From Bryobacterales bacterium (GTDB lineage: Bacteria; Acidobacteriota; Terriglobia; Bryobacterales; Bryobacteraceae), in contig PMTR01000009.1 of NCBI GenBank assembly GCA_003167255.1, positions 38,758-102,757 on the forward strand: a stretch of DNA of 64,000 bases. Reading direction: 5' to 3'. The position numbers and the translations under genes are program-made. Shown here piece by piece: positions 17,551 to 30,100 of this stretch. The notes beneath the pieces are model-generated. The model had not been told where the DNA came from. It made no database searches and saw only the letters and a list, made by a program, of their open reading frames with translations. The first letter of the stretch is position 1, and each line of letters begins with the position of its first letter.

Positions 17551-17874
17551 TCACCGGGTGTCATAGAGAAGCCTTCCCTCGCGCACGACGGTGGCCGGCA
17601 GGGACGCCCTGACCCAAGCCGCGCGCTCCTCGAAATCGGTCTTGCGCCACGGCACGATGTCTTTGGCGAACCCGGTTCCACGTACCGCTCTGCGCCCCGC
17701 GCCCGGACGCAATTTGTCCTCGGGTGCATCGTCCGAGACGACCACCAGAAAATCGAGGTCGCTATCCGGCCCGTCATCGCCGCGCGCGACGAATCCGAAC
17801 AAGTAGATGCGAACCGGCTGGTAGAACTCGACCAGTCTATGGGTGATCTCCGCAATCGCCTCGTCGCGTGTCAT
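17551..17874 (-). CDS. MNT-type minimal nucleotidyltransferase
   Basis: 107 residues from the ATG at 17874 (a TTG two codons earlier is also possible). The core motif LFGFVARGDDGPDSDLDFLVVV is the pol-beta nucleotidyltransferase G-S-x10-D-x-D pattern with both metal-binding aspartates, but the usual serine after glycine is phenylalanine here. Family members act as MntA-type antitoxins that AMPylate a HEPN toxin, or as aminoglycoside-type transferases. No HEPN gene is visible on either side, so it is an orphan. It sits 375 bp before the cas operon. The opposite-strand open frame across it lacks any domain and is taken as a shadow. Confidence 0.7.
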   Translation of the reverse strand: MTRDEAIAEITHRLVEFYQPVRIYLFGFVARGDDGPDSDLDFLVVVSDDAPEDKLRPGAGRRAVRGTGFAKDIVPWRKTDFEERAAWVRASLPATVVREGRLLYDTR

Positions 17875-18249
17875 GTTCAATCCCGGTGTTCACTGAAACG
17901 ATTGGCGCCCGGCCTTCGAGGTCTCTTTTCCGGCGCTGAAGACCAGCCGCTCACCTTTCAAGATTACTGCTCCTGGCAGCACCGGGGAGAAATTACCATT
18001 AGGATTTTAGGCTACCCATTCGCTTAGATTTAGCGCGCCTTGTAGTCGGCGTCTTCAAGGCGGCAGATGACGGGGGCGGTGGTGCCAACCTTCTTAGCGA
18101 GTGGGTGCTGGGCCTGCCGTGCGGCGGTCCGCATGCTTGTGAATCAGGAAGCGGGGAAGGCCTGTGGCAAGGAGGTGCGGCAGGGATTGTCCCGAGCCCA
18201 GCGTCGTGCTATGTGTTGGGGTTTCCGCTCAGCAGCAAGTTGCCCGTAG
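17875..18249. other. Intergenic region before the cas operon
   Basis: No gene supported. It must contain the cas operon promoter, but I see no strong -35/-10 pair or operator. No repeat of the CRISPR array type is present here. Confidence 0.4.
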
Positions 18250-20937
18250 GTGGCTCTTAGCGAGCCGATCCAGATGGAAATGGACGATCATTTCTCGTCG
18301 GCGTTTCGAACCTTGACAAGGGACGGCGTGAAAGACGGCTACGCGCCCCTGCACTGGCAGCGACGCCTGTTTGAGCAGTTCTGTTGCAACAACATTCCAA
18401 GACTCTGTGATCTGCCCACCGGGCTGGGGAAGACCAGCGTCATTCATCTCTGGATGCTTGCGCTAAGGCAACAAATAGCGGAAAACAAGTCGCGGCTTCC
18501 GACACGTTTGGTGTATGTCGTCGACCGCCGAACCGTCGTCGATCAGGCTACCAAGGTTGCCGAGGGAATTAAGAAGAACCTCCCATTACTGGGTCTCGGG
18601 GAGAAGTGGCTGTCCGTCAGCACACTTCGTGGACAGTTTGCTGACAACCACGACTGGACGATCAATCCGTCGCGGCCAGCCATCATCATCGGAACGGTCG
18701 ACATGATCGGCAGCCGCCTGCTGTTTAGCGGGTATCGCTCTTCATACAAGAGGCGCCCGCTCGACGCCGGACTACTCGGCCAGGACACTTTTTTGGTCCT
18801 AGACGAGGCGCATCTTTCTGTGCCGTTCGAGAAATTGGTTCGCGCATTGGGTGACGAGGGCGACTTCCAGAGAAATCAAGGTCGGCCGATGAGGGTCATG
18901 TGTATGTCCGCCACGACTGGCGATGATGGCCCGGCACCGTTCAAGCTCGAACAAACGGACCTCGCAGGGGATCCGGATACGAACCCGATTGTCCGGCGAT
19001 ACGAAGCGAAAAAGCGGCTCGTACTAGAACCACCCGTCGAGAAGAGCAAGGTCAGGCACGGCGTCGTCGAGGCTGCGGCGGGACTGGTGAAGAAAGACAA
19101 CGCCCGAGTGGTTGTGTTCACACAAAAGCCTGAAGAGGCCAGCGAGATTGCCAAAGCGCTCCGCAAACGGCTTTCGGAAGGTACCGTTGAAGTCCTGACG
19201 GGCACGATGCGGGGGCTGGAACGAGACGAACTCCTCGAAAAAGCGGTTATGAAAAGATTCCTGGACGGCGAGGAGAAGCCAGAAGACAGAGCGGGCAAAG
19301 AGCCCGCCGTGCTGGTTTCCACAAGCGCAGGCGAAGTGGGCTTTGATCTGAATGCCGACCATATGATCTGTGACGCCGCTCCTCTCGACTCCATGATCCA
19401 GCGATTGGGCCGGGTCAATCGACGCGGGTACGGCGACGCGAACGTCCACGTCTATGTGGCGAAGGCTGACGACAAGCCAGCCAAGGTGAAGGGCAAGAAA
19501 TCGACGGGTAATAATAGATGGGAGTCCGCCACAGCCGCAGCCCTAAAGTGCCTGGAACAACTGGTACCGAACGAGGACGGCACCCTGGACGCCAGCCCAA
19601 AAGCGATGGATCAACTGAAGGGAACACTGACCAAGAAGGAATTTCAGGCCGCCCTGAGTCCCAGGCCGGATACGGTCGAGTTAACGGACATCCTCCTCGA
19701 CGCCTGGTCGATGACAACCATCGCCGGGCGAATGCCCGGCAGGCCGCCGGTTGCTCCGTGGCTAAGGGGTCTTGATGATGCGGAGCCTCAAACTACCATC
19801 GCCTGGCGGTCCGAATTGGATGTCGAGGGCTTCGGCCTTTTGGACCCCGCTGACATTGAGGATTGGCTCGACGCCCACCGCGTACTGCCCCACGAGACAC
19901 TTTCGGTACCCACCTATAAGGCCCGTGAATGGATGCTCGGCCGGTGGGAGCAGTTGTCGGAGGAAGATCGACTCACCGTTGGCGACAGACCCTGTATTGT
20001 GGACCGCGGCGGGCTGCAATTGTTCGACATGAAGAGTCTTGTCGATGAGTTGGGACGGAAGCTTCCAAATTCCCCGATTGTCAACTCCGATATTGTTGTC
20101 CCAGCATCGTTCGGCGGCATCCAGCGCAACCGAGGATTGCTCGACCCGAATGCACCTAAACCTGTAGACCCGGCGGAAGTCGCGCCGGACGACTCCCGCT
20201 CGATTTCAGATGTTGCTGACGCCGAACGCGGAAGGTATCGCCTTCTGCGGGACGATGCCGTCGGGAGTGAAGCCCCTCTGGTGGGTGCTCCGCCTAAACA
20301 CTGTGCGAACTTCGCTCGATTCGCCCTTGATCTGCCCGGCGACGGGGATACAGCCAGACAACTGATTAGCCTTGTCCCCAAGAAAGAGTGGACGGAATAC
20401 GGAACAGCGCGCCAGTCGCTCCAAACCCACGTGAGTCTCGTCGAGAAATGCGCTGGCGAGATTGCCGTCCGTCTCTCGCCTTCCGAAGATGTTTTCCGCG
20501 AGGCACTTCGCCTTGCCGCCAAGTGGCACGACAACGGCAAACGCCGCGAAATCTGGCAACGGGCAGTGGGGAAAAACCCCGGTGAAGATCCCGTGGGCAA
20601 ATCCGGCGGCTCTATGCGTCGCATCGCGGGAGGCTACCGGCACGAGTTCGGTTCGCTTCGCGAGTTCGCGAAGGCGCACCACGGCAAGACTGCTGATTCT
20701 GTCTTCGATCTGGCGATGCACCTGATCGCCGTTCATCATGGCCGCGGCAGACCGCACTTCCCCAAAGGCGGATTCGATCCCGACGCACGAGCTGAGTCGG
20801 CGGAGATTGCCGTTGAGTCGGTTCGCCGTTTCGCACGACTACAGCGGCGCTACGGCTACTGGCGGCTTGCATGGCTGGAAAACCTGCTTCGCTGCGCGGA
20901 CGCGATGGCGTCGGCTGAGAAGGACGGGCAGCCATGA
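18250..20937 (+). CDS. cas3: Type I-G CRISPR-associated helicase-nuclease Cas3
   Basis: 895 residues from GTG 18250; ATG codons at 18274 and 18280 are equally possible because no start has a clear Shine-Dalgarno. Superfamily 2 helicase: Walker A LPTGLGKTS (55-63), VYVVDRRTVVDQ, DEAH at 185-188, SAT at 220-222, and the C-terminal helicase motif near LDSMIQRLGRVNRRG. The HD nuclease domain follows at the C-terminus: WHDNGK with H760-D761, then GYRHE and AVHHGRGR. The helicase-then-HD order is that of the GSU0051-type Cas3 of type I-G (old I-U). It is recruited by Cascade to unwind and degrade target DNA. Overlaps csb3 by 4 bp. Confidence 0.93.
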   Translation: MALSEPIQMEMDDHFSSAFRTLTRDGVKDGYAPLHWQRRLFEQFCCNNIPRLCDLPTGLGKTSVIHLWMLALRQQIAENKSRLPTRLVYVVDRRTVVDQATKVAEGIKKNLPLLGLGEKWLSVSTLRGQFADNHDWTINPSRPAIIIGTVDMIGSRLLFSGYRSSYKRRPLDAGLLGQDTFLVLDEAHLSVPFEKLVRALGDEGDFQRNQGRPMRVMCMSATTGDDGPAPFKLEQTDLAGDPDTNPIVRRYEAKKRLVLEPPVEKSKVRHGVVEAAAGLVKKDNARVVVFTQKPEEASEIAKALRKRLSEGTVEVLTGTMRGLERDELLEKAVMKRFLDGEEKPEDRAGKEPAVLVSTSAGEVGFDLNADHMICDAAPLDSMIQRLGRVNRRGYGDANVHVYVAKADDKPAKVKGKKSTGNNRWESATAAALKCLEQLVPNEDGTLDASPKAMDQLKGTLTKKEFQAALSPRPDTVELTDILLDAWSMTTIAGRMPGRPPVAPWLRGLDDAEPQTTIAWRSELDVEGFGLLDPADIEDWLDAHRVLPHETLSVPTYKAREWMLGRWEQLSEEDRLTVGDRPCIVDRGGLQLFDMKSLVDELGRKLPNSPIVNSDIVVPASFGGIQRNRGLLDPNAPKPVDPAEVAPDDSRSISDVADAERGRYRLLRDDAVGSEAPLVGAPPKHCANFARFALDLPGDGDTARQLISLVPKKEWTEYGTARQSLQTHVSLVEKCAGEIAVRLSPSEDVFREALRLAAKWHDNGKRREIWQRAVGKNPGEDPVGKSGGSMRRIAGGYRHEFGSLREFAKAHHGKTADSVFDLAMHLIAVHHGRGRPHFPKGGFDPDARAESAEIAVESVRRFARLQRRYGYWRLAWLENLLRCADAMASAEKDGQP

Positions 20938-21800
20938 GGAACGGTACGGTAACCATCAGCATCCCCGTCGACGTGACGAATCCCGGCCAGTTCTTCGCCT
21001 GTTGCGGGCTATTCGAGCTTGCGGACCGGCTGTGGCCGGGAGCTGAAGCATGGTTCAAAGGTGATGCGGCTCACTCTGAATTTCAGATCATGGCGTGGAA
21101 GAGCCAGTCGGACGTCAACACCGACGATGGCCCCACCCTCCGTGAACTCCTGTCCAATGCCCGCGCGCTTCGGTTCGACATAGGAAATGACGAGGGTGGT
21201 TCGGACGGCGAAGGGGACGACGACTCCCCGCTTGATCCTATCGCCATTCAATCGCCCGTCCAGATGATTCTCGATTGGTGGTCGGACAAGTCAATCAAGC
21301 CCTGGGCCGGATCGATGAAAGAGCGGTCAATCCTTGATGCGATGCTGAGGGCAATAGATCCCGCAAACCCAGACCCAATGAACGACACCAAGCCGGTTTT
21401 CGACCCAGTTGGGCCAATGGAAGCCGGAAGGCGAGCAAAGAAGCTGAAGAAGAAGGAACCCTTCTATTTTGATTGCCGCCGGGGTTCCAACGCGCATCCT
21501 CTGGATTCAGGCTTCTCCCCGGATCCGCATCAATTAAGGTCTTACTGCTTTCCCGCGGTTGAGGCAATGTGCTTCGTCGGCCTGCAGCGAGCCCGCCCGG
21601 CACCGACGGACGTACCGAATCAATCCACCTATACGGTATGGACAACGAGGCTGTCCGTCAATGTGATCGGACCCATTGCTTGCGGCATGGCCGGGGTTTC
21701 TGGTTCATCGGCTTTCACTTTTGACAACTTCTTCAGGACAGATCAGAGAAAACACAAGAGTTATTCGCGCGCAACGCGCGCAAGGAGCAACAATGCCTGA
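20934..21800 (+). CDS. csb3: Type I-G Cascade subunit Csb3 (Cas8-like)
   Basis: 288 residues. The N-terminus IPVDVTNPGQFFACCGLFELADRLWPG is characteristic of the Csb3/GSU0052 family, regarded as the Cas8-type subunit of type I-G. The position between cas3 and csb1 also matches. By analogy with Cas8 proteins it would contribute to PAM recognition and R-loop formation, though that is inference. The gene overlaps csb1 by 8 bp and cas3 by 4 bp. The length is near that expected for Csb3 and well below Csx17, the alternative large subunit in some relatives. Confidence 0.85.
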   Translation: MRNGTVTISIPVDVTNPGQFFACCGLFELADRLWPGAEAWFKGDAAHSEFQIMAWKSQSDVNTDDGPTLRELLSNARALRFDIGNDEGGSDGEGDDDSPLDPIAIQSPVQMILDWWSDKSIKPWAGSMKERSILDAMLRAIDPANPDPMNDTKPVFDPVGPMEAGRRAKKLKKKEPFYFDCRRGSNAHPLDSGFSPDPHQLRSYCFPAVEAMCFVGLQRARPAPTDVPNQSTYTVWTTRLSVNVIGPIACGMAGVSGSSAFTFDNFFRTDQRKHKSYSRATRARSNNA

Positions 21801-23363
21801 ATCTTCGATCACCCAGTTCGCTGACCTTTTGAAGCCTGACGGCCCCGTGGCGATTGTAATCAAACAGGCCCTGGCACCAGCTAATGAGGACGACCCGATT
21901 ATTTTCCCCCCAAGCTATCCGCTGACGATGTTCAAGGGACGAGTACATACCGTTAGCGACGGGGACTACCGGGTATCCGTCGAACTTCCGTCTGACCCCA
22001 AAGCCAAAAAGAATGAAAAGGGTACCGACCAAGCGGCGGGCTACAATATTGACAGGTTTCCCGATGGCACCAACTCCTGCGAGATCGACAGCCCGCAGTC
22101 TCAGGCCAATCGAATAGAGCCGGAGTTCAAGAAACCTGAATACTGTAATCTCGTCCCGCAAATCAAGATCAGAGTCGGCAACGACCCATCCAGTTCGACG
22201 ATCGTAAACCTGCTCGATGCCGGACACCGAGCCGGTGACGCTGTCGTTCGCCTGTCTTCGCTGGCGAGCGAATTTCATAAAGCTTTCTTGGACGCCAAGG
22301 CGGGTGATCACTTCACGCTGGCGACTCTAGCCCCAACCTCGTTGCTCTTCGGAGTTTGGGACTCCCGTTCGACCCAGGTGAAGATCCAGCGAGTTCTGAA
22401 GGCGTCCATCCGAGCCAACAACGTTCGCGAGTGTACCCGGTCGGCACAGTTCACTCCTGCCGTGGATTATGTAGCGGCGGGCGCTGTGGACGCGGACCGC
22501 GACCAGGGCGAGGGTGACCAAAACCCCCTCTCCTCAGAGGGCATGAAATACGCGTTGGCAGTGCAAAAGGCGGGGGGCGTCATGCTCACACCAGCCAGTG
22601 AGCTAACGCGCACGGTCAACCTTAATCTCGCCGCGATCCGCGCGTTGAGGGGTGCCGACGACCGACATACGGAAGCCTTGCAAGCTTACATCCTTGGTCT
22701 CGCGTTGGTCGCGGTAACCATCGACCAGGACCTGAATCTGCGTGAAGGTTGTAATCTCCGCTTCAAGGATGAGAAGGACGCCCCCAAGCTTATTCCACGG
22801 AGAGGGGAGCCAAAGCCGGAAGCCCTCGATCACAAGAAGGTTATCGCCTTCGCAACGGCGTCTGCGAAGGATTTCTTTAGCGTCGCCGGGATTCCATTTG
22901 ATAATAAGGACCATCTCGATGCCATATTCGAGGCCGGCGTAGCGGAGGAGTTTCTCGGTCTTGAAAAAAAAGAAGATCGCGACAAGGTTAGGGCGCTGGG
23001 ACCGCTGACCGCAGCCACGCTGAAGCGGTTTCGCGACCAAAGCGTCGATCCATTAAAGCTAGTGACGGACGCGCTCGCGAAAGCGAAGAAGGCACTCCCA
23101 AAGTGGAAGAAGGGGCAGCCGCCAGTTCATGACCAGATGACACTCAACCCTGTGCACGATGCCCTTAAGCTGCTGTCCGGAGATCCCACGATTCCCGAGA
23201 ACGCGCAGGCTCTCGCTTCTGAACTAGCGGATTATCTCACTGTGGACCAACCGGACTCGCACGCAGTCCTAAAGCACATTGAGGCCAAGGTAAGGGCGTT
23301 CAAGAAGTCCCAAAAGGATGGAGCAGACACCGGGACTGGAACTGGCGAGAATCTACCGAACAA

Positions 23364-23367
<4 letters not shown>
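21793..23367 (+). CDS. csb1: Type I-G Cas7-family backbone protein Csb1
   Basis: 524 residues from the ATG at 21793 (MPESSITQFADLLKPDGPVAIVIKQAL), preceded by AAGGAG; the frame is open upstream, but the RBS and family N-terminus fix this start. The sequence LxPxxGxxxFPPSYP followed by the NSCEIDSPQSQANRIEP block is typical of Csb1/GSU0053, the Cas7 homologue that forms the crRNA-binding backbone. The C-terminal 100 residues are Lys-rich. It overlaps csb3 by 8 bp and csb2 by 4 bp (ATGA). Confidence 0.9.
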
Positions 23368-25110
<1,743 letters not shown>

Positions 25111-25156
25111 AGGAGTTGGGCGGTGATGGGGGCACGTCCGAGCTGCGCTCGGATTC

Positions 25157-25198
25157 GCCGGCTGAAAAGCCGGCGGCAGCCAGAATTGGCTGCCCCAC
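25157..25198. repeat. Palindromic repeat between cas2 and cas4-cas1
   Basis: Starts GCCGGCTGAAAAGCCGGC and ends in TTGGCTGCCCCAC. It differs from the copy at 12333-12373 by one inserted base and one substitution, so it belongs to the host's dispersed palindrome family. It lies in the only sizeable gap (113 bp) inside the cas operon. Confidence 0.85.
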
Positions 25199-25223
25199 GG
25201 GGTTTCGGTGATGAGAGGTCAAT

Positions 25224-26981
25224 GTGGGAGCTCTACCGGTAGTTGCCGAAGCGCGGCGCGAGTTGCCGGATTATCTGCCGGCGCGGATGGTCAACGAGTT
25301 CGCGTATTGCCCGCGGCTGTTCTTCTACGAATGGATCGAGGGAGTGTTCGCGGAAAGCACGGACACGGTCGAGGGCGCGATCCAGCACAAACGGGTGGAT
25401 GAGAAGGCCACGGCGCTGCCGGAATCGGCGGACTTGCCCCAGTCGATCCATTCGCGGTCGGTCACACTGTCGAGCGAGCGATTGCACGTGATCGCCAAGA
25501 TGGATTTGGTGGAGGTGGAGGACGGAACGGGGACGCCGGTGGATTACAAACACGGCCGTCCTCGGGAGGGGGCGAACGGGTTGGAGCTTTGGCCGGCGGA
25601 CCGGGCGCAACTGGCGGTTCAGGGCATGGTGCTGCGGGAGAACGGGTACCGGTGCGAGGAAGGCATCGTTTACTACCGCAAGACGGGGCAACGGGTTCGG
25701 GTGGAGTTCGACGACGGGCTGGTGGTGGAGACCGAGGCGCTGATCGAGCGGGCGTGGGCAACGGCGGAGGCGGGCGAGATTCCACCGCCGCTGGTGGATT
25801 CACCGAAGTGTCCGGGCTGCTCGCTGGTGGGGATCTGTCTGCCGGACGAAACCGGATTCGTGAGCGAAGCGGAACTGGAGACGGAACCGCTACAACTCGG
25901 CCTGTTCGATACGCCACGGCGGAAGGGCGCGAAGCGGGAGGTGCGCCCGCTGGTGACGCCGCGCAGCGAATTGCGGCCGCTGTATTTGAACAGCCAGGGA
26001 TTCCGGCTGGGGAAATCGGGCGCGGTGCTGCAGGTGAAAGACAAAGAGAAGGTGGTGCAGGAAGTGCGCCTGGGGGAGATTTGCCAGGTGAGCCTGATGG
26101 GCAACGTGCAGGTTTCCACTCAGGCCGTGCAGGCGCTGTGCGAGGCGGGGGTGCCGGTGTGCTACTTCTCCATGGGCGGCTGGTTCTACGGCATTACCAC
26201 GGGGCTGAACGAGAAGAACGTGTTTCTGCGCCGGAGCCAGTTCCGGCTGGCGGAGCAGGAGTACTTTACGCGAGCGATCGCACGGCGGCTGGTGGCGGGA
26301 AAGATCCGCAACCAGAGGACACTGCTGCAGCGGAACCATGTGGAACCGAAGCGGGCGACGCTGGCGGGACTGAAGGAGATGGCGGAGCGCGCGGAATCGG
26401 CGGAGTCGCTGGGCGAGTTACTGGGGATCGAGGGCAACGCCGCGCGGTTGTACTTTGGCGATTTTGGGGGAATGATCAAACCCGACGAAGCCCCGGGAGC
26501 GGCAGAGATGGACTTCGACTTCGCGGGACGCAACCGGCGTCCGCCGCGGGACCCGGTGAATGCGCTGCTCTCGTTGGGGTATAGCCTGCTTGCGAAGGAC
26601 TTAACGGTGGCGAGCTATGCGGTAGGGTTCGATCCGTACATTGGTTTCTACCATCAGCCGCGATTTGGGCGGCCCGCTTTGGCGTTGGACTTGATGGAGC
26701 CTTTCCGGCCGCTGATCGCGGATTCGGCGGTACTGACGGCGATCAATACGGGGATGGTGACGGTGCGGGACTTCGTGCGGGTGGGCGGATCGGTGGCGCT
26801 GAGCGCGTCGGGGCGGAAGGGATTTTTCCGGGCGTACGAACTACGTATGGATACGCTGGTGACGCACCCGCTGTTCGACTACCGGGTGAGTTACCGGAGG
26901 CTGCTGGAGATTCAGTCGCGATTATTGGCGCGGGTTCTGGAGGGGGAAATAGGGGAATATCCGGTGTTCACGACGCGGTGA
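25224..26981 (+). CDS. cas4-cas1: Cas4-Cas1 fusion protein
   Basis: 585 residues from GTG 25224, preceded by GAGAGG. Cas4 part (about 15-210): C29 in EFAYCPRLF, nuclease residues D94 and D107-Y-K109, and the C-terminal cluster C196-x2-C199-x5-C205, giving four cysteines for a 4Fe-4S cluster. Cas1 part (about 250-585): metal ligands E403 in GIEGNAARLYF, H477 in GFYHQPRFGR and the acidic pair D489/E492 in LDLMEPFRP. Cas1 integrates spacers; Cas4 trims prespacers and sets PAM choice, as shown for the Geobacter fusion. Fusion of the two is usual in type I-G. The leader of the array starts right after the stop codon. Confidence 0.95.
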   Translation: MGALPVVAEARRELPDYLPARMVNEFAYCPRLFFYEWIEGVFAESTDTVEGAIQHKRVDEKATALPESADLPQSIHSRSVTLSSERLHVIAKMDLVEVEDGTGTPVDYKHGRPREGANGLELWPADRAQLAVQGMVLRENGYRCEEGIVYYRKTGQRVRVEFDDGLVVETEALIERAWATAEAGEIPPPLVDSPKCPGCSLVGICLPDETGFVSEAELETEPLQLGLFDTPRRKGAKREVRPLVTPRSELRPLYLNSQGFRLGKSGAVLQVKDKEKVVQEVRLGEICQVSLMGNVQVSTQAVQALCEAGVPVCYFSMGGWFYGITTGLNEKNVFLRRSQFRLAEQEYFTRAIARRLVAGKIRNQRTLLQRNHVEPKRATLAGLKEMAERAESAESLGELLGIEGNAARLYFGDFGGMIKPDEAPGAAEMDFDFAGRNRRPPRDPVNALLSLGYSLLAKDLTVASYAVGFDPYIGFYHQPRFGRPALALDLMEPFRPLIADSAVLTAINTGMVTVRDFVRVGGSVALSASGRKGFFRAYELRMDTLVTHPLFDYRVSYRRLLEIQSRLLARVLEGEIGEYPVFTTR

Positions 26982-27167
26982 CGGAGGCGCGAGCGGTAGT
27001 GTGGCGCGAAAAAGGCGGGAGCCGCTCGCGGGGCGCCAGAATGGTGGAGAATGAGGAGTTAGCGGTGAAAAGTGATCGGGCGATGTCGCACGTGCGTCGG
27101 CCGGAGTTGAGGCGCTCGCGGCGGGCACCCGAGGTCTTTGAAAACAGAATAGGATAGAGGAGCAGCT
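26982..27167 (+). promoter_or_regulatory. CRISPR leader region
   Basis: 186 bp between cas4-cas1 and the first repeat. Leader position is inferred from the order, from repeat orientation (each ends ATTGAAGC) and from the degenerate repeat at the far end. The last 40 bp are relatively A-rich with CTTTGAAAACAGAATAGG close to the first repeat, which would suit a promoter or an integration-host site; I could not assign exact elements. Confidence 0.6.
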
Positions 27168-30100
27168 AATTCCGCGATCAATTGATCGCGGCCCCATTGA
27201 AGCTCTCCGGCTTCACCAAAGTTTATGTCGTCGCTGAAAATTCCGCGATCAATTGATCGCGGCCCCATTGAAGCCGAGAGACTCCCGATAAACACATACG
27301 TCATAGCTTTAATTCCGCGATCAATTGATCGCGGCCCCATTGAAGCGTCTCTGGCGTCCCACGCTCAAGTTTGCGACCAGCTCAATTCCGCGATCAATTG
27401 ATCGCGGCCCCATTGAAGCACTGAGCGCTTCGAGCGCTTCCACGTTGCGGCGTTCGAATTCCGCGATCAATTGATCGCGGCCCCATTGAAGCGGCAGGGC
27501 GCCCTCGGGGAGCCTCCGCTTCACCGCAATTCCGCGATCAATTGATCGCGGCCCCATTGAAGCAGCTGATTGCAGTTTCATCCTGGAGCGCACCGGCGCA
27601 ATTCCGCGATCAATTGATCGCGGCCCCATTGAAGCACGTCCACGTGATCGCCCTGCAACATGAGCGTCCATAATTCCGCGATCAATTGATCGCGGCCCCA
27701 TTGAAGCTTCGCCGGCCTGGCGGCCCTGGTGGGTTTCGGCGGAATTCCGCGATCAATTGATCGCGGCCCCATTGAAGCCGCCGATACCGCTTGAGGCCCG
27801 CGCCCGTGCGCTCCAATTCCGCGATCAATTGATCGCGGCCCCATTGAAGCTGGCACCCATGGCCGCCATCAGCTTTTCGTTGCCGGAATTCCGCGATCAA
27901 TTGATCGCGGCCCCATTGAAGCACCGTCAGAGGAGTAGGTGGGCTCGGGTTCGTTTCGCAATTCCGCGATCAATTGATCGCGGCCCCATTGAAGCTACAG
28001 CGGAGCGACCGCTCCCACGGGCAGCGGGGCCAATTCCGCGATCAATTGATCGCGGCCCCATTGAAGCTCTACAGCCAGCACCGCGAGGGCGTCGGCCGCT
28101 CGCAATTCCGCGATCAATTGATCGCGGCCCCATTGAAGCCACCCCGCCAGTACCGCTTGTTCGCTCAGTGGTCGCAATTCCGCGATCAATTGATCGCGGC
28201 CCCATTGAAGCATCACCGCGGCCGACGCGCTCAGACTGGCGAAGCAGAATTCCGCGATCAATTGATCGCGGCCCCATTGAAGCAATCGGTAGCATCAGCG
28301 GCGGCGGTGGCTGGATTCAATTCCGCGATCAATTGATCGCGGCCCCATTGAAGCCGATTTAACCGGAGAAGCCATCGCGGGGCCGGCCTTAATTCCGCGA
28401 TCAATTGATCGCGGCCCCATTGAAGCAGTTTGGCGCCCGCCGGGGAAGTCTGATAGCGGACAATTCCGCGATCAATTGATCGCGGCCCCATTGAAGCCAC
28501 GTCGCAGGGCGACTTCTTCGTCGCGTCGGCGTAATTCCGCGATCAATTGATCGCGGCCCCATTGAAGCCAGCCGGTCGCGCCCGTTGGGACTACGCTCGG
28601 GCCAATTCCGCGATCAATTGATCGCGGCCCCATTGAAGCATTCGTGCAAATACCACGTCGTGTGGTGCCCAAAATAATTCCGCGATCAATTGATCGCGGC
28701 CCCATTGAAGCTGCGCGGGATACGACGTGGCGCGGAAACGCGACGGGAATTCCGCGATCAATTGATCGCGGCCCCATTGAAGCCGTCCACACTGCATCGA
28801 AGTTCGCTAGGGCAAGCGCAATTCCGCGATCAATTGATCGCGGCCCCATTGAAGCCTGGTGAAGTAGGCCAGAGCCTCAGCTACCAGATCCAATTCCGCG
28901 ATCAATTGATCGCGGCCCCATTGAAGCGGGATCATTGTGCCGGTGCGAATGCTGTACGTCAGCGGAATTCCGCGATCAATTGATCGCGGCCCCATTGAAG
29001 CTGGATCGATGCCACCGCGGCCTCGGCCAACGTTCAGAATTCCGCGATCAATTGATCGCGGCCCCATTGAAGCACGTCTCTCCATTCCGCGCTCCATTCC
29101 CGCCGCAACCAATTCCGCGATCAATTGATCGCGGCCCCATTGAAGCCCTATAAAATTCTCTGGCGCCAGCAGCAGGCGGAAAAATTCCGCGATCAATTGA
29201 TCGCGGCCCCATTGAAGCTTCGGCGTAGATGGCGCCTTCCATGGCCGACTGGCAATTCCGCGATCAATTGATCGCGGCCCCATTGAAGCGTGTCGAAAGG
29301 GACGGGCTTGCCGTACTCGCGCTCCAATTCCGCGATCAATTGATCGCGGCCCCATTGAAGCTCCGAAATCGGCGCTTGCCTACATTGTCCCGTGGTCAAT
29401 TCCGCGATCAATTGATCGCGGCCCCATTGAAGCGAAACTACCTCTCGCAAACGTACATTCCGATCAACAATTCCGCGATCAATTGATCGCGGCCCCATTG
29501 AAGCTTGCACGGCCGGGTCTGAACCGGACTCGCGCACCAAATTCCGCGATCAATTGATCGCGGCCCCATTGAAGCGTGTTTCCCCTTGGCCGCGGTCAAC
29601 GCCGGAGGCAACAATTCCGCGATCAATTGATCGCGGCCCCATTGAAGCGAGCCAAGCCCGCAGAGGAGCAACACAATGGCAGCAATTCCGCGATCAATTG
29701 ATCGCGGCCCCATTGAAGCGGACCCGGTGCGGTTCACGGCGGCGCTACAGCCGGCAATTCCGCGATCAATTGATCGCGGCCCCATTGAAGCACCCCGCAC
29801 AGGTCGTCGATGCGCACTGCCATGGCGCAATTCCGCGATCAATTGATCGCGGCCCCATTGAAGCCAGCGACCTTTGCCGTGCGCTCGGGGGAGTGCAATG
29901 AATTCCGCGATCAATTGATCGCGGCCCCATTGAAGCAAAAGCTCGGCGAGCGCCTCAATACAGGCCGCTTGGAATTCCGCGATCAATTGATCGCGGCCCC
30001 ATTGAAGCGTGTCGATCTCGGGCGTGCCCACATAGGTGCCCCAAATTCCGCGATCAATTGATCGCGGCCCCATTGAAGCAGCGCGGCGGACCATACCTTC

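Noticed and set aside
17497-18027. 176-residue + strand frame opposite the nucleotidyltransferase
   Set aside because: No recognisable domain; the - strand shows the DxD nucleotidyltransferase motif.
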